This document shows positions 16,661 to 24,222 of a stretch of 28,199 nt of DNA, one piece after another. Source of the stretch: UBA8389 sp964472175 (GTDB lineage Bacteria > Bacteroidota > Bacteroidia > Bacteroidales > UBA1402); the NCBI GenBank assembly GCA_964472175.1, contig CAYYJF010000024.1, forward strand, positions 1 to 28,199, given 5' to 3'. The notes under the pieces are model-generated. The model saw only the letters and a program-made list of their open reading frames with translations, ran no database searches and was not told the origin of the DNA. Each line of letters opens with the position of its first letter. Position 1 is the first letter of the stretch. The position numbers and the translations under genes are program-made.

Positions 16661-17776
16661 ATGAAAAAGATTCTAAGAATTGCGCTTTTATCGGGACTCG
16701 TGCTACTCGTGGTGGGTACTTTTGTTTTTTTGTGGAATAAGTCCAAACCTGTGGTCATTGAATACGCACTGGTTTCGGCTTCGACCGGAACCATTGAGAA
16801 AAAAGCGATTGCCACCGGAAAGATGGAAGCCAGAAACGAAATTCTCATCAAACCACAAATTTCCGGCATCATCTCCGAATTGCTCAAAGAAGCCGGCGAA
16901 TCGGTCAAGAAAGGTGAGATTATTGCCAAAATCAATGTCATTCCCGACATGGCCTCTCTAAATGCGGCAGAATCGAGGGCCAATGTGGCAAAAATCAATT
17001 TCCAACAGGCCGTGAATGATTTCAAACGACAAACCGAATTGTTCAACAAAAAAGTCATTTCCAGAGAAGAATTTGAAAAATCGCAAGTTTCATTTAAATC
17101 ATCGAAAGAAGATTACGAGGCTGCAGTCAACAATTTGGACATCACCAGAAGTGGCGCTTCCAAAAAGAATGGCGAGCAAAGCAACACCATGATTCGTTCC
17201 ACCATCGACGGCATGATTTTGTCCATCCCCATCAAAGTTGGAAACTCTGTCATTCAATCAAATTCATTCAACGACGGCACCACCATTGCCTCTGTTGCCA
17301 ACTTGAAAGACATGCTGTTTGTGGGCAAAGTGGATGAAACCGAAGTGGGTCGCATCAAGGAAGGCATGCCCCTTCAACTTCGTATTGGTGCGCTGAACGA
17401 CAGACAGTTTGATGCCAAATTGGAATACATTTCGCCCAAGGGCACAGAAGAAAGCGGTGCCATCATGTTTGAAATCAAGGCTGCAGCAAAAATTCCCGAC
17501 CAAGTGTTTGTCAGAGCCGGTTACAGTGCCAATGCAGAAATCGTCCTGGCACGTGCCCAAAATGTGTTGACCGTACCGGAAAGCATCATTGAATTTGACC
17601 AGGACACCGCCAATGTCTATGTCTTAAAAACGGTCAAACCCCAAACATTTGAAAAACGCCGCATCGTGACAGGCATGTCCGATGGCATCAACATTGAAGT
17701 GATCAGCGGTATTCAAAAAGGAGACAAACTTCGTGGTCAAATCATTGATCCCAAAGCAAAAAAAGTTAAGAAATAA
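16661..17776 (+). CDS. MacA-like periplasmic adaptor (membrane fusion protein)
   Basis: 371 residues. An N-terminal membrane anchor (about 5-27) is followed by the barrel-sandwich lipoyl half-motif (KPQISGIISELLKEAGESV), a helical hairpin of about 90 residues rich in E/K/Q (roughly 105-170), the second lipoyl half (STIDGMILSIPIKVGNSV) and a beta-barrel domain. It ends in a Lys-rich tail. It bridges the MacB-type permeases to the TolC-type channel encoded next. It starts 20 bases after the second permease; the TolC gene starts 15 bases after it. Confidence 0.92.
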   Translation: MKKILRIALLSGLVLLVVGTFVFLWNKSKPVVIEYALVSASTGTIEKKAIATGKMEARNEILIKPQISGIISELLKEAGESVKKGEIIAKINVIPDMASLNAAESRANVAKINFQQAVNDFKRQTELFNKKVISREEFEKSQVSFKSSKEDYEAAVNNLDITRSGASKKNGEQSNTMIRSTIDGMILSIPIKVGNSVIQSNSFNDGTTIASVANLKDMLFVGKVDETEVGRIKEGMPLQLRIGALNDRQFDAKLEYISPKGTEESGAIMFEIKAAAKIPDQVFVRAGYSANAEIVLARAQNVLTVPESIIEFDQDTANVYVLKTVKPQTFEKRRIVTGMSDGINIEVISGIQKGDKLRGQIIDPKAKKVKK

Positions 17777-17791
17777 GCATATACACACGTC

Positions 17792-19126
17792 ATGCATAAA
17801 ATCATATTGTTCATCATCACATGTAGTGCGGTGGCTTTCAACCTGTCTGCGCAACAGCAATGGACATTGGAAGATTGTATCAATCATGCCATTCAGCACA
17901 ATTTGACCATTCAATCGACAGAACTTTCTACCGAATCTCAAAAGATCCGTTTGGAACAAGCCAAGAACCAAAGACTTCCAAGTCTGGATGCCAATATGGG
18001 GTCTAGTCTGAATTTCGGTACAGGATTAAACGATAAAAATGTGTATGTCAGTCAGAATTCGGCCAATGCCAACATGGGTTTGAACGCTTCGGTGTTGGTT
18101 TTTTCGGGATTTCGGGTCAAAAACAACATCGAATCTCAAAAATTTGCCACAAAAGCTGCTGAATTTGAACTTAAAAAGGCCAAAGAAAGTTTGTCTGTCA
18201 ACATTGCATCGGCCTATCTGCAAGTCCTTTACAACAAAGAGCAACTCAGCCTGGCCAACGAACAGGTGCGTTTGAGCCAAATCAGTCTGGAAAGGTCACA
18301 AAGTCTGGCCCAATTTGGAAAGATTCCTGAAGGACAGGTGTACGAAGCCAAAGCGCAACTCAGTAAGGATCAATACAATGCCATTCAAAGCAAAAACACC
18401 TTAAAACTATCCCTATTGGAGTTGGCACAAATGCTTGAGATCAAAGAATGGGAAAAATTTGACATTTTAACGCCTGCTATTTCGATGAAATCGGGCGAAA
18501 TCATGCTGGAGAGCGCAGACGACATCTATCAATCTGCAGTCAAACAAAAATCGGAGGTGAAAGCTTCGGAGTACCGTTTATTGAGCAGCGAAAAAAATGT
18601 ATCCGTGAGCAAAGCCGCTTTGTACCCCACCATCAGTCTGGGTGCAGGATATTCTAACCGGTATTACAACCAACAACGCAATGTAAGCACCGGCCAAAAA
18701 GCCACCTTATTTGAACAGTTGGACGTCAACGGCGGTTCCTCCATCGGTCTGAATATGAGCATCCCCATTTTCAGCCGCTTTGACAATACGAACAACATCC
18801 GCCTCTCCAAACAAGAGCTGGAACGTGCCAAAATTGAATTGGAATCGACCAAAAAGGTATTGCAAAAGGAAATTCAGCAGGCCTGGTTTAATGCAGTCAA
18901 AGCCCTCGAAAACCATACTTCCTCTGTTGAATCTTTGGACAATGCCAAGGAAGCTTATCGCTTTGCCGAAGAAAAGTACAACAACGGAAAATCAACGTTA
19001 TACGAATACAATCAGGCAAAAGTCAATTTGGCCACCGTACAATCCAATCTGCTACAAGCCAAATACAATCTGGTGTTTTGCATGAAAATTTTGGATTTCT
19101 ACAAAGGAAATCCGATTAAGCTATAA
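17792..19126 (+). CDS. TolC-family outer membrane efflux protein
   Basis: 444 residues with a Sec signal peptide (about 1-21, cleaved after SAQ or nearby). The two TolC repeats each have a TLEDCINHAIQHN-like first helix and long coiled helices; the second repeat begins near residue 240. A conserved piece near the end reads AEEKYNNGKSTLYEYNQAKV. It forms the outer-membrane exit duct for the export system. It is the last gene of the eight-gene operon; its stop overlaps the stop of the convergent deiminase gene by 11 bases. Confidence 0.93.
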   Translation: MHKIILFIITCSAVAFNLSAQQQWTLEDCINHAIQHNLTIQSTELSTESQKIRLEQAKNQRLPSLDANMGSSLNFGTGLNDKNVYVSQNSANANMGLNASVLVFSGFRVKNNIESQKFATKAAEFELKKAKESLSVNIASAYLQVLYNKEQLSLANEQVRLSQISLERSQSLAQFGKIPEGQVYEAKAQLSKDQYNAIQSKNTLKLSLLELAQMLEIKEWEKFDILTPAISMKSGEIMLESADDIYQSAVKQKSEVKASEYRLLSSEKNVSVSKAALYPTISLGAGYSNRYYNQQRNVSTGQKATLFEQLDVNGGSSIGLNMSIPIFSRFDNTNNIRLSKQELERAKIELESTKKVLQKEIQQAWFNAVKALENHTSSVESLDNAKEAYRFAEEKYNNGKSTLYEYNQAKVNLATVQSNLLQAKYNLVFCMKILDFYKGNPIKL

Positions 19127-20150
19127 AGCCTTCCGGATACTGCATGGTGACACAATGCAGCGAACCGTGTTGTTTGATGAGGGGTAAACAATGGATGCCC
19201 ACCACTTCATGCTTGGGGAAAGCCAACTGTAATTGTTGCGCTGCCAACGCATCTTTTACTGGGTTGCTATAGGTGGGATACAACACCGCCCCATTGATGA
19301 TGAGGAAATTGGCATAGGTTGCAGGAAGTCGCTCACGCTCAAAGTACACAGGATCGGCCATGGGCAGACCAATCAGCCGATAGGGCGCACCATCCGCATT
19401 TCTGAGCGCCTGCAGTTCCTGCTGCATCTGCACCAAAGCGGCGTGGTGTTCGTCCGTTTCATCTTCGGGAGGTAAGACATATGCCAGGGTGTTGACATCA
19501 CAAAAACGCACCAAGGTATCCACATGGCTGTCGGTGTCGTCGCCAGACAAATATCCATGCCGTATCCAATGAATGTGCTGCAGTCCAAAAGTCTCTTTCA
19601 AGAAGCGGTCAATCTCTTTTTCGTCCATTGCATCGTTGCGGTTGGCCGACAACAAGCAATCCGAAGTCACTAGAAGCGTCCCCGCCCCGTTCGATTCGAT
19701 GCTCCCGCCTTCCAACACAAAACCGAGGCAATTCCGGTAATCCACCTGCTTTTGAAAAACGCCTTTTGCAAACTGCTTTCGGGTAATTTGATTGTCCAGA
19801 TTTGAAGCAAATTTCATGCCCCAGCCATTGAACGTAAAATCCAACAAAGTAGGCCTGCCATCCACAAACACCGAAATACCGGCATGATCTCTGGCCCAGG
19901 TATCGTTGGAGGCGCATTCCACCAACTTTAAACGCTCGGATGAAACCGAACCCAAAGCACGTCTCACCTCCTGAGCATCGGGACAAACCACCACCAACTT
20001 TTCGCGCTTCAGTACCTCCGTGGCAATCTGCACAAAACAAGGCAGCACCTCATCCAGCATCTCGCACCAGTCGGTTGCTTCGTGCGGCCAAGTCAACTGA
20101 ACGGCCGACTGCGGATGCCATTCCGCCGGAAAAAAGATCGAATTGGTCAT
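19116..20150 (-). CDS. Agmatine deiminase-family enzyme (PAD_porph family)
   Basis: 344 residues from ATG at 20150; another ATG at 20159 is equally usable and a longer frame reaching 20315 runs past the promoter. The guanidine-modifying fold is indicated by PAEWHPQ and LTWPH at the N-terminus, NDTWARDHAG, LEGGSIE, GDDTDSHVDTLVRF, and the catalytic Cys in GSLHCVTMQYP (about C333). Family members turn agmatine into N-carbamoylputrescine plus ammonia, feeding polyamine synthesis; some act on peptidylarginine. The usual GGGNIHC before the Cys is here QHGSLHC, a variant that leaves substrate choice slightly open. No signal peptide, so cytosolic. Confidence 0.85.
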   Translation of the reverse strand: MTNSIFFPAEWHPQSAVQLTWPHEATDWCEMLDEVLPCFVQIATEVLKREKLVVVCPDAQEVRRALGSVSSERLKLVECASNDTWARDHAGISVFVDGRPTLLDFTFNGWGMKFASNLDNQITRKQFAKGVFQKQVDYRNCLGFVLEGGSIESNGAGTLLVTSDCLLSANRNDAMDEKEIDRFLKETFGLQHIHWIRHGYLSGDDTDSHVDTLVRFCDVNTLAYVLPPEDETDEHHAALVQMQQELQALRNADGAPYRLIGLPMADPVYFERERLPATYANFLIINGAVLYPTYSNPVKDALAAQQLQLAFPKHEVVGIHCLPLIKQHGSLHCVTMQYPEGFIA

Positions 20151-20176
20151 GATGCCCATTGCGTTTGAATTTTTGG

Positions 20177-20184
20177 CAAAATTA
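20177..20184 (-). promoter_or_regulatory. -7 element for the deiminase gene
   Basis: Minus-strand TAATTTTG fits TAnnTTTG and lies 26 bases before the preferred ATG at 20150. No strong -33 box is seen. Confidence 0.5.
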
Positions 20185-20198
20185 GACAATAAATAAAA

Positions 20199-20225
20199 GA
20201 ATTCATGACGGTTTTTGATGAATTC
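20199..20225. promoter_or_regulatory. GAATTCAT inverted repeat between two divergent promoters
   Basis: GAATTCAT (199-206 of this kilobase) and ATGAATTC (218-225) form an 8-bp perfect inverted repeat with an 11-base spacer. It covers the -33 box of the arsR promoter and lies just upstream of the deiminase -7 element. It could be a regulator site serving both genes. Confidence 0.4.
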
Positions 20226-20244
20226 AATTTTTATGCTACATTTG
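20214..20244 (+). promoter_or_regulatory. Bacteroidota promoter for the arsR operon
   Basis: TTTG at 20214-20217, a 19-base spacer and TACATTTG at 20237-20244 form a full-consensus promoter. The start site would fall near 20250, inside the palindromic operator that follows. Confidence 0.8.
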
Positions 20245-20268
20245 TTCGTTATTTTACGAACTACGAAC
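20244..20268 (+). promoter_or_regulatory. ArsR operator
   Basis: GTTCGT-TATTTT-ACGAAC (20244-20261) is a perfect 6-bp inverted repeat directly on the predicted start site, followed by another half-site ACGAAC at 20263-20268. ArsR-family repressors bind such sites and release DNA when metal or metalloid binds. Position and symmetry support autoregulation. Confidence 0.75.
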
Positions 20269-20277
20269 ACCAATCTT

Positions 20278-20619
20278 ATGACGCTTTCAGACAAACCTCT
20301 GTCCCCTTCAGACAAGCATCAAAAAATGGCCAGGTATGCCAAAGCAATGGGACACCCCATACGCCTCTATGTTTTGGAACTGCTTTCCAAGCAATCTTGT
20401 TGTTACAGCGGTGACTTAACCGAAGTGCTACCTATTGCGAAATCCACCCTTTCACAACACCTCAAAGAACTCAAAGATGCCGGCCTGATTCAAGGCGAAA
20501 TCAAAGCGCCCCGCATCAAATACTGCCTCAACAAGGAAAATTGGGAGGAAGCCAAAGTGCTGTTGGGGCTCTTTTTCGAAAACAACCAAACAGATACAAC
20601 CAAATCTTGCAAACAATAA
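20278..20619 (+). CDS. arsR: ArsR-family transcriptional repressor
   Basis: 113 residues from ATG at 20278. The frame is open upstream to 20215 but would then include the operator and promoter. Winged helix-turn-helix: GHPIRLYVLELL, then AKSTLSQHLKELKDAGLI as recognition helix, then the wing. Candidate metal(loid) ligands are the adjacent C41-C42 in the helix before the HTH, C83 in the wing, and C111 near the end. It probably represses the whole downstream operon through the site at 20244-20268. Its stop codon shares one base with the next start (TAATG). Confidence 0.9.
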   Translation: MTLSDKPLSPSDKHQKMARYAKAMGHPIRLYVLELLSKQSCCYSGDLTEVLPIAKSTLSQHLKELKDAGLIQGEIKAPRIKYCLNKENWEEAKVLLGLFFENNQTDTTKSCKQ

Positions 20620-20852
20620 TGGACATTAAAATTTTAGGCACCGGCTGCAGCAAATGCAAAACATTGGAAAAACTCACCAGAGAAGCTGTTGAATCTCTGA
20701 ACATTCAAGCCACCATTACAAAAGTGGAAGACATCATGGAAATCATACAATTTGGTGTGATGACCACCCCGGCACTGGTCGTAAACGGCAAAGTGGAAAT
20801 CAAGGGTCGCATACCCTCTGTTGAAGAAATCAAAATCATCTTAAATAAATAA
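20619..20852 (+). CDS. Small thioredoxin-fold protein (ArsE-like)
   Basis: 78 residues, cytosolic, of the redox-active-disulfide-protein-2 (TIGR00412) type. The CxxC motif sits near the N-terminus in ILGTGCSKCKTLE, and the cis-Pro in VMTTPALVVNG completes the active site. In arsEFG operons of Shewanella and Bacteroidota, a similar small thiol protein (ArsE) acts with ArsF in reducing nitro groups of aromatic arsenicals. That role is inferred from neighbours and fold, not shown. Translation is probably coupled to arsR through the TAATG overlap. Confidence 0.85.
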   Translation: MDIKILGTGCSKCKTLEKLTREAVESLNIQATITKVEDIMEIIQFGVMTTPALVVNGKVEIKGRIPSVEEIKIILNK

Positions 20853-20863
20853 CTCCCTTTGTT

Positions 20864-21259
20864 ATGAACAAACACATCGTCCTTGGCATATCACTGATCT
20901 TATTGCTTTTCAGCACCTTAGCCAACGCTCAAACGGGCAAAAAAAAGGTTGAATCCAAGCAGAACATTGAAGCCTATTATTTTCACAACACCACTCGTTG
21001 CGTCACCTGCAAAGCCGTCGAAGCCGAAGCCAAAACCCATTTGAAAAGCCTTTACGGCAGTCGGGTTCGATTTCAAGCCCTGAATTTAAACGACAAAGCG
21101 ACCAAAGCCATTGCGAAACGTTTCCATGTCAGCGGGCAGACTTTACTGGTGGTCAAAGGCAAAAAATCGGTCAATTTGACCAATGAGGGATTCTTATATG
21201 CCAAAACCAATACGGCCAAATTCAAAGAAATCATTCAAAATAAAGTAGGGGCTCTTTAA
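20864..21259 (+). CDS. Exported thioredoxin-like protein (ArsF-like)
   Basis: 131 residues with a Sec signal peptide (hydrophobic about 5-20, ending ANAQ). The mature part has a CxxC motif in the phrase TTRCVTCKAVEAEAK and a thioredoxin-like fold, with GQTLLVVKGKKSVNL toward the C-terminus. It resembles the family named nitrophenyl compound nitroreductase subunit ArsF. Being exported, it could pass electrons with the CcdA-like protein encoded next. It follows the ArsE-like gene by 11 bases. Confidence 0.8.
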   Translation: MNKHIVLGISLILLLFSTLANAQTGKKKVESKQNIEAYYFHNTTRCVTCKAVEAEAKTHLKSLYGSRVRFQALNLNDKATKAIAKRFHVSGQTLLVVKGKKSVNLTNEGFLYAKTNTAKFKEIIQNKVGAL

Positions 21260-21268
21260 CCGAAACAG

Positions 21269-21964
21269 ATGGAGTTTTTAACCAACATACTGGAAAACAG
21301 CACCCTTCCTTGGGTTACCGCTTTTATTTTGGGCATCATGACAGCCATCAGTCCTTGCCCAATGGCCACCAACATTACGGCCATTGGCTTTATCAGCAAG
21401 GATTTGGAGGATAAAAAAAGCGTGTTTGTCAACGGCTTGTTGTACACCCTTGGAAGGGGCACGTCATACACACTTTTGGCATTGATCCTTTATTTTGGGG
21501 CTGACCAAATCAAGTTTGGCGGATTCTTCCAGCAATATGGTGAAAAAATACTGGGTCCGAGTCTGATCCTCATCGGGCTGTTTATGCTCGGTGTCTTTCG
21601 GCTGAATCTACCCGGACTTTCATCCCTCACCGGAAAAATGGAAAACAAATCCAAATGGAACCGCATGGATGCCTTTCTTTTGGGTATGTTGTTCGCGTTG
21701 GCTTTTTGTCCCTATAGCGGCGTGCTTTTTTTTGGCATGCTTATCCCCATGACGGTTGCAAGTGCTTCCGGATTATATTTACCTCTGGTTTTTGCCATTG
21801 CAACCGGCATTCCCGTCATTATTTTTTCGTGGATTCTCGCTTTTTCCATTGGCTCGGTTGGAAAGGTGTACAACAAAATCAAACAATTTGAACGTTATTT
21901 TAGAATAGGAATCGCATGGCTGTTTATCGGTATGGGCATGTATTATATGCTTCGTTTTTTCTAA
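21269..21964 (+). CDS. CcdA/DsbD-like membrane protein (ArsG-type)
   Basis: 231 residues with six or so membrane helices. The two transport-linked cysteines of the CcdA group are visible, in AISPCPMATN near residue 30 and ALAFCPYSG near residue 150. The ArsG group of this fold has been linked to efflux of aminobenzyl-type arsenicals; classic CcdA instead moves electrons from thioredoxin to exported thiol proteins. Either role fits with the exported thioredoxin-like protein upstream. It starts 9 bases after that gene. Confidence 0.83.
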   Translation: MEFLTNILENSTLPWVTAFILGIMTAISPCPMATNITAIGFISKDLEDKKSVFVNGLLYTLGRGTSYTLLALILYFGADQIKFGGFFQQYGEKILGPSLILIGLFMLGVFRLNLPGLSSLTGKMENKSKWNRMDAFLLGMLFALAFCPYSGVLFFGMLIPMTVASASGLYLPLVFAIATGIPVIIFSWILAFSIGSVGKVYNKIKQFERYFRIGIAWLFIGMGMYYMLRFF

Positions 21965-21966
21965 CG

Positions 21967-23114
21967 TTGTTGGTACTCATTTACAGTTTCCTTCAACAAA
22001 TTGCCGACTTCATCACCTTTGATGTTTTCGGTTTATCAAGCGGATCTCACCTGGGAACATCCGTCCATTTTTTCATTTACGACACGGTAAAAATACTCAT
22101 TCTACTGTTTCTCATCAGTGNNNNNNNNNNNNNNNNNNNNNNNNNNNNNNNNNNNNNNNNNNNNNNNNNNNNNNNNNNNNNNNNNNNNNNNNNNNNNNNN
22201 NNNNNNNNNNNNNNNNNNNNCATTTTTTCATTTACGACACGGTAAAAATACTCATTCTACTGTTTCTCATCAGTGCATTCATGGGTTTGCTCAATGCGTA
22301 CTTTCCTGTTGAAAAACTTCGGAAATACCTGACTACCAGAAAACTGTACGGTTTCCAATATGTACTGGCATCCCTTTTTGGTGCCGTGACACCCTTTTGT
22401 TCCTGTTCCTCCATCCCCTTATTTATTGGATTTGTCAAAGGCGGAATCCCTTTGGGAGTCACCTTTTCCTTTCTAATCACATCGCCTTTGGTGAACGAAG
22501 TGGCCATTGCCCTTTTCTTAGGCCTTTTTGGACTGAAAACCACCCTGATATATGCGGTGAGCGGCATATTACTAGGCACTGTGGGCGGTTTCATGCTGGG
22601 AAAATTCAACCTGGAACGACACCTTTCCGAATGGGTCTTACAATTGCAGCAAACGTCAGAAAAAGAAGCAGAAGACTGGGAAAAAACGCACACGCCCTTT
22701 TTGGAACGACTGCCCGTTGTCATCAAAGAAGGCTGGGATATCGTACGCAACGTCTTGATCTATGTACTGATAGGCATTGGCATCGGAGCAGCCATGCACG
22801 GCTATGTGCCTGAAAACTTTTTCACCGAATATCTATCGTCAGACAAATGGTATGCCGTACCCTTGGCTGTCATCGTTGCCGTACCCTTGTATGCAAATGC
22901 GGCAGGCATTGTACCGGTCATCCAAGTCTTTGTGGTCAAAGGTGTCCCCCTGGGTACCGCGCTGGCTTTCATGATGGCCGTTGTCGGACTCTCGCTTCCC
23001 GAAGCAACCCTCTTGAAAAAAGTCATGAAATGGAAGCTTATCGGCATCTTTTTCGGAACCATCACCGTTTTTATCATCATACTTGGTTATCTATTTAACA
23101 TCATCCTAACATGA
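21967..23114 (+). CDS. DUF318/ArsP-type permease, artificially split by an assembly gap
   Basis: As given, the frame breaks at 22120 and resumes shifted by two bases after the gap. The 55 bases before the Ns are repeated exactly after them. Deleting 22121-22275 restores one open frame of 330 residues, so the gene itself is intact. The joined protein has about eight membrane helices and the hallmark TPFCSCSSIPLFIGF of the permease family that includes ArsP, an organoarsenical exporter. The start is TTG at 21967 (or 21970), just after the previous stop. An ATG at 21916 is possible but would overlap that gene by 49 bases. The stop overlaps the next start by four bases. Confidence 0.85.
22066..22120 (+). 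repeat. 55-base end overlap, left copy (assembly artefact)
   Basis: The 55 bases immediately before the N run are identical to those immediately after it (22221-22275). This is what two contigs sharing one k-mer look like when scaffolded with a nominal 100-N gap instead of being merged. Confidence 0.95.
22121..22220. other. Assembly gap (100 N)
   Basis: Exactly 100 Ns, a placeholder length. The flanking 55-base identity indicates the true gap length is minus 55, so no sequence is missing. Confidence 0.95.
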
Positions 23115-23890
23115 AAACAACCGAAATTGGCTTTATTGGTGGTGGACGAATCACCAACATCTTTCTTCAGGCACTCGCATCACAGAAAGAATCCCTAAAC
23201 GTTGTCGTTTGCGACACCAACCCGGACGTTCTAAACGATCTAAAAAAAGCGTATCCCTACATCAGCATCCAAACCACACCGGAGCAAGCGGCCAAACAAG
23301 CCCTCGTTTTCATTGCCCTGCACCCACCTGTCATGGGGCCAATGCTGTCCGAACTGGCTGCTTTCATGCAGCCCGACACCCTGGTGGTCTCTCTCGCCCC
23401 AAAAATCACCGTTTCAAAAATGGCATCGGTCTTGAACACCACCCAAATAGCCCGCATGATTCCCAACGCCACCTCCTTTGTACAAGCAGGTTTCAATCCC
23501 ATTTACTTTTCACCGGCATTGGCTTCAGACAAAAAAGACCTGCTCACAACCTTGCTCAAACCCATGGGCAGCCTCATCGAAACGGCCGAAAACAAATTGG
23601 AAGCATACGCCCTTATCTCGGCCATGCTCCCAACCTATTTCTGGTTTCAATGGAAAACCATTGCCGAATTGGGTGAACAAATGGGATTGAACAAATCCGA
23701 ATGCACCGAGGCCCTCAAAGAAACCCTCCAGGGAGCCATTTCCCTGTATTTCGATGCCGGATTGACACCAGAAAAAGCCATCGACTTAATCCCGGTCAAA
23801 CCCATCGGCGAACACGAGGCCGAAATCTCCGACATGTACCGAACCAAGCTGATGGGTCTTTACGAAAAAATCAAACCCGAACAACCCTGA
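23111..23890 (+). CDS. Pyrroline-5-carboxylate-reductase-like NAD(P)-binding protein
   Basis: 259 residues. The Rossmann N-terminus has IGFIGGGRIT, the place of IGFIGxGNM in ProC, and later VFIALHPPVMG, SLAPKITV and RMIPNATSFV follow the ProC layout. The C-terminal dimerisation domain keeps the length and helical pattern but lacks the ProC signatures: SGSGPAY is replaced by SAMLPTY, and the SPGGTT loop is absent, with IPVKPIGEHE in its place. It is therefore probably not a true proline-making enzyme. The four-base overlap with the permease gene ties it to the resistance operon. Its substrate is unknown; an imine or thiol-adduct reductase is a guess. Confidence 0.8.
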   Translation: MKTTEIGFIGGGRITNIFLQALASQKESLNVVVCDTNPDVLNDLKKAYPYISIQTTPEQAAKQALVFIALHPPVMGPMLSELAAFMQPDTLVVSLAPKITVSKMASVLNTTQIARMIPNATSFVQAGFNPIYFSPALASDKKDLLTTLLKPMGSLIETAENKLEAYALISAMLPTYFWFQWKTIAELGEQMGLNKSECTEALKETLQGAISLYFDAGLTPEKAIDLIPVKPIGEHEAEISDMYRTKLMGLYEKIKPEQP

Positions 23891-23917
23891 TGCGCTGCGG
23901 TTTCAGGGGTTTTATTT
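23884..23917 (+). terminator. Possible terminator of the arsR operon
   Basis: CCCTGA (885-890 of this kilobase) pairs with TCAGGG (903-908) around a 12-base loop, followed by TTTTATTTCTTTTT. The last gene's TGA stop is in the stem. The stem is short, so termination may be partial. Confidence 0.5.
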
Positions 23918-24199
23918 CTTTTTGAACTCCATTTCCGCGCCCGAAGCTCTGTATTTCAAGGGAATGGGTTGACTAAACAAATCGTCGGGCGTTGGAAGCA
24001 AATCAAAGGACAAACCATCATCACCCATTTTCAGATGCTGCATGGGCAACACATAGAACCCGGGAAGATACCCCTGGTTCATCCCACAAAAGCGTACTAT
24101 TGATGGTTCAACCGCTTTTACTCCTTTGGGAATTGTTGAACAAGACATCATTCCAAACAGAACGATTGTGTTTAAAAGTAAAAACAGAATTTTTAGTAT
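23912..24199 (-). CDS. Small putative lipoprotein without a normal start codon
   Basis: Reading back from the internal ATG at 24151, the frame continues through a perfect lipoprotein signal: KILFLLLNTIVLFGMMSC, with the Cys available for lipidation. The mature part of about 75 residues contains GMNQGYLPGFYVLP and ends in MEFKKK. No in-frame ATG, GTG or TTG precedes the signal; candidates are ATA at 24199 or ATT at 24190, both rare. The ATG pair at 24151 would cut off the signal, leaving two residues before SC. Either a rare start is used, or the true start is mutated or misread. The gene lies 23 bases after the TlpA-like gene and is likely co-transcribed with it. Function unknown. Confidence 0.6.
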   Translation of the reverse strand: MLKILFLLLNTIVLFGMMSCSTIPKGVKAVEPSIVRFCGMNQGYLPGFYVLPMQHLKMGDDGLSFDLLPTPDDLFSQPIPLKYRASGAEMEFKKK

Positions 24200-24222
24200 C
24201 CTAGTATTGGCAAATGCACGTG

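Noticed and set aside
20151..20315. N-terminal extension of the deiminase to 20315
   Set aside because: It would run across its own predicted -7 promoter element and the divergent arsR promoter; the conserved part starts right after ATG 20150.
21916..22281. True frameshift or pseudogene in the permease
   Set aside because: The two-base shift comes from the 100 Ns plus the 55-base duplicated end; removing these restores the frame.
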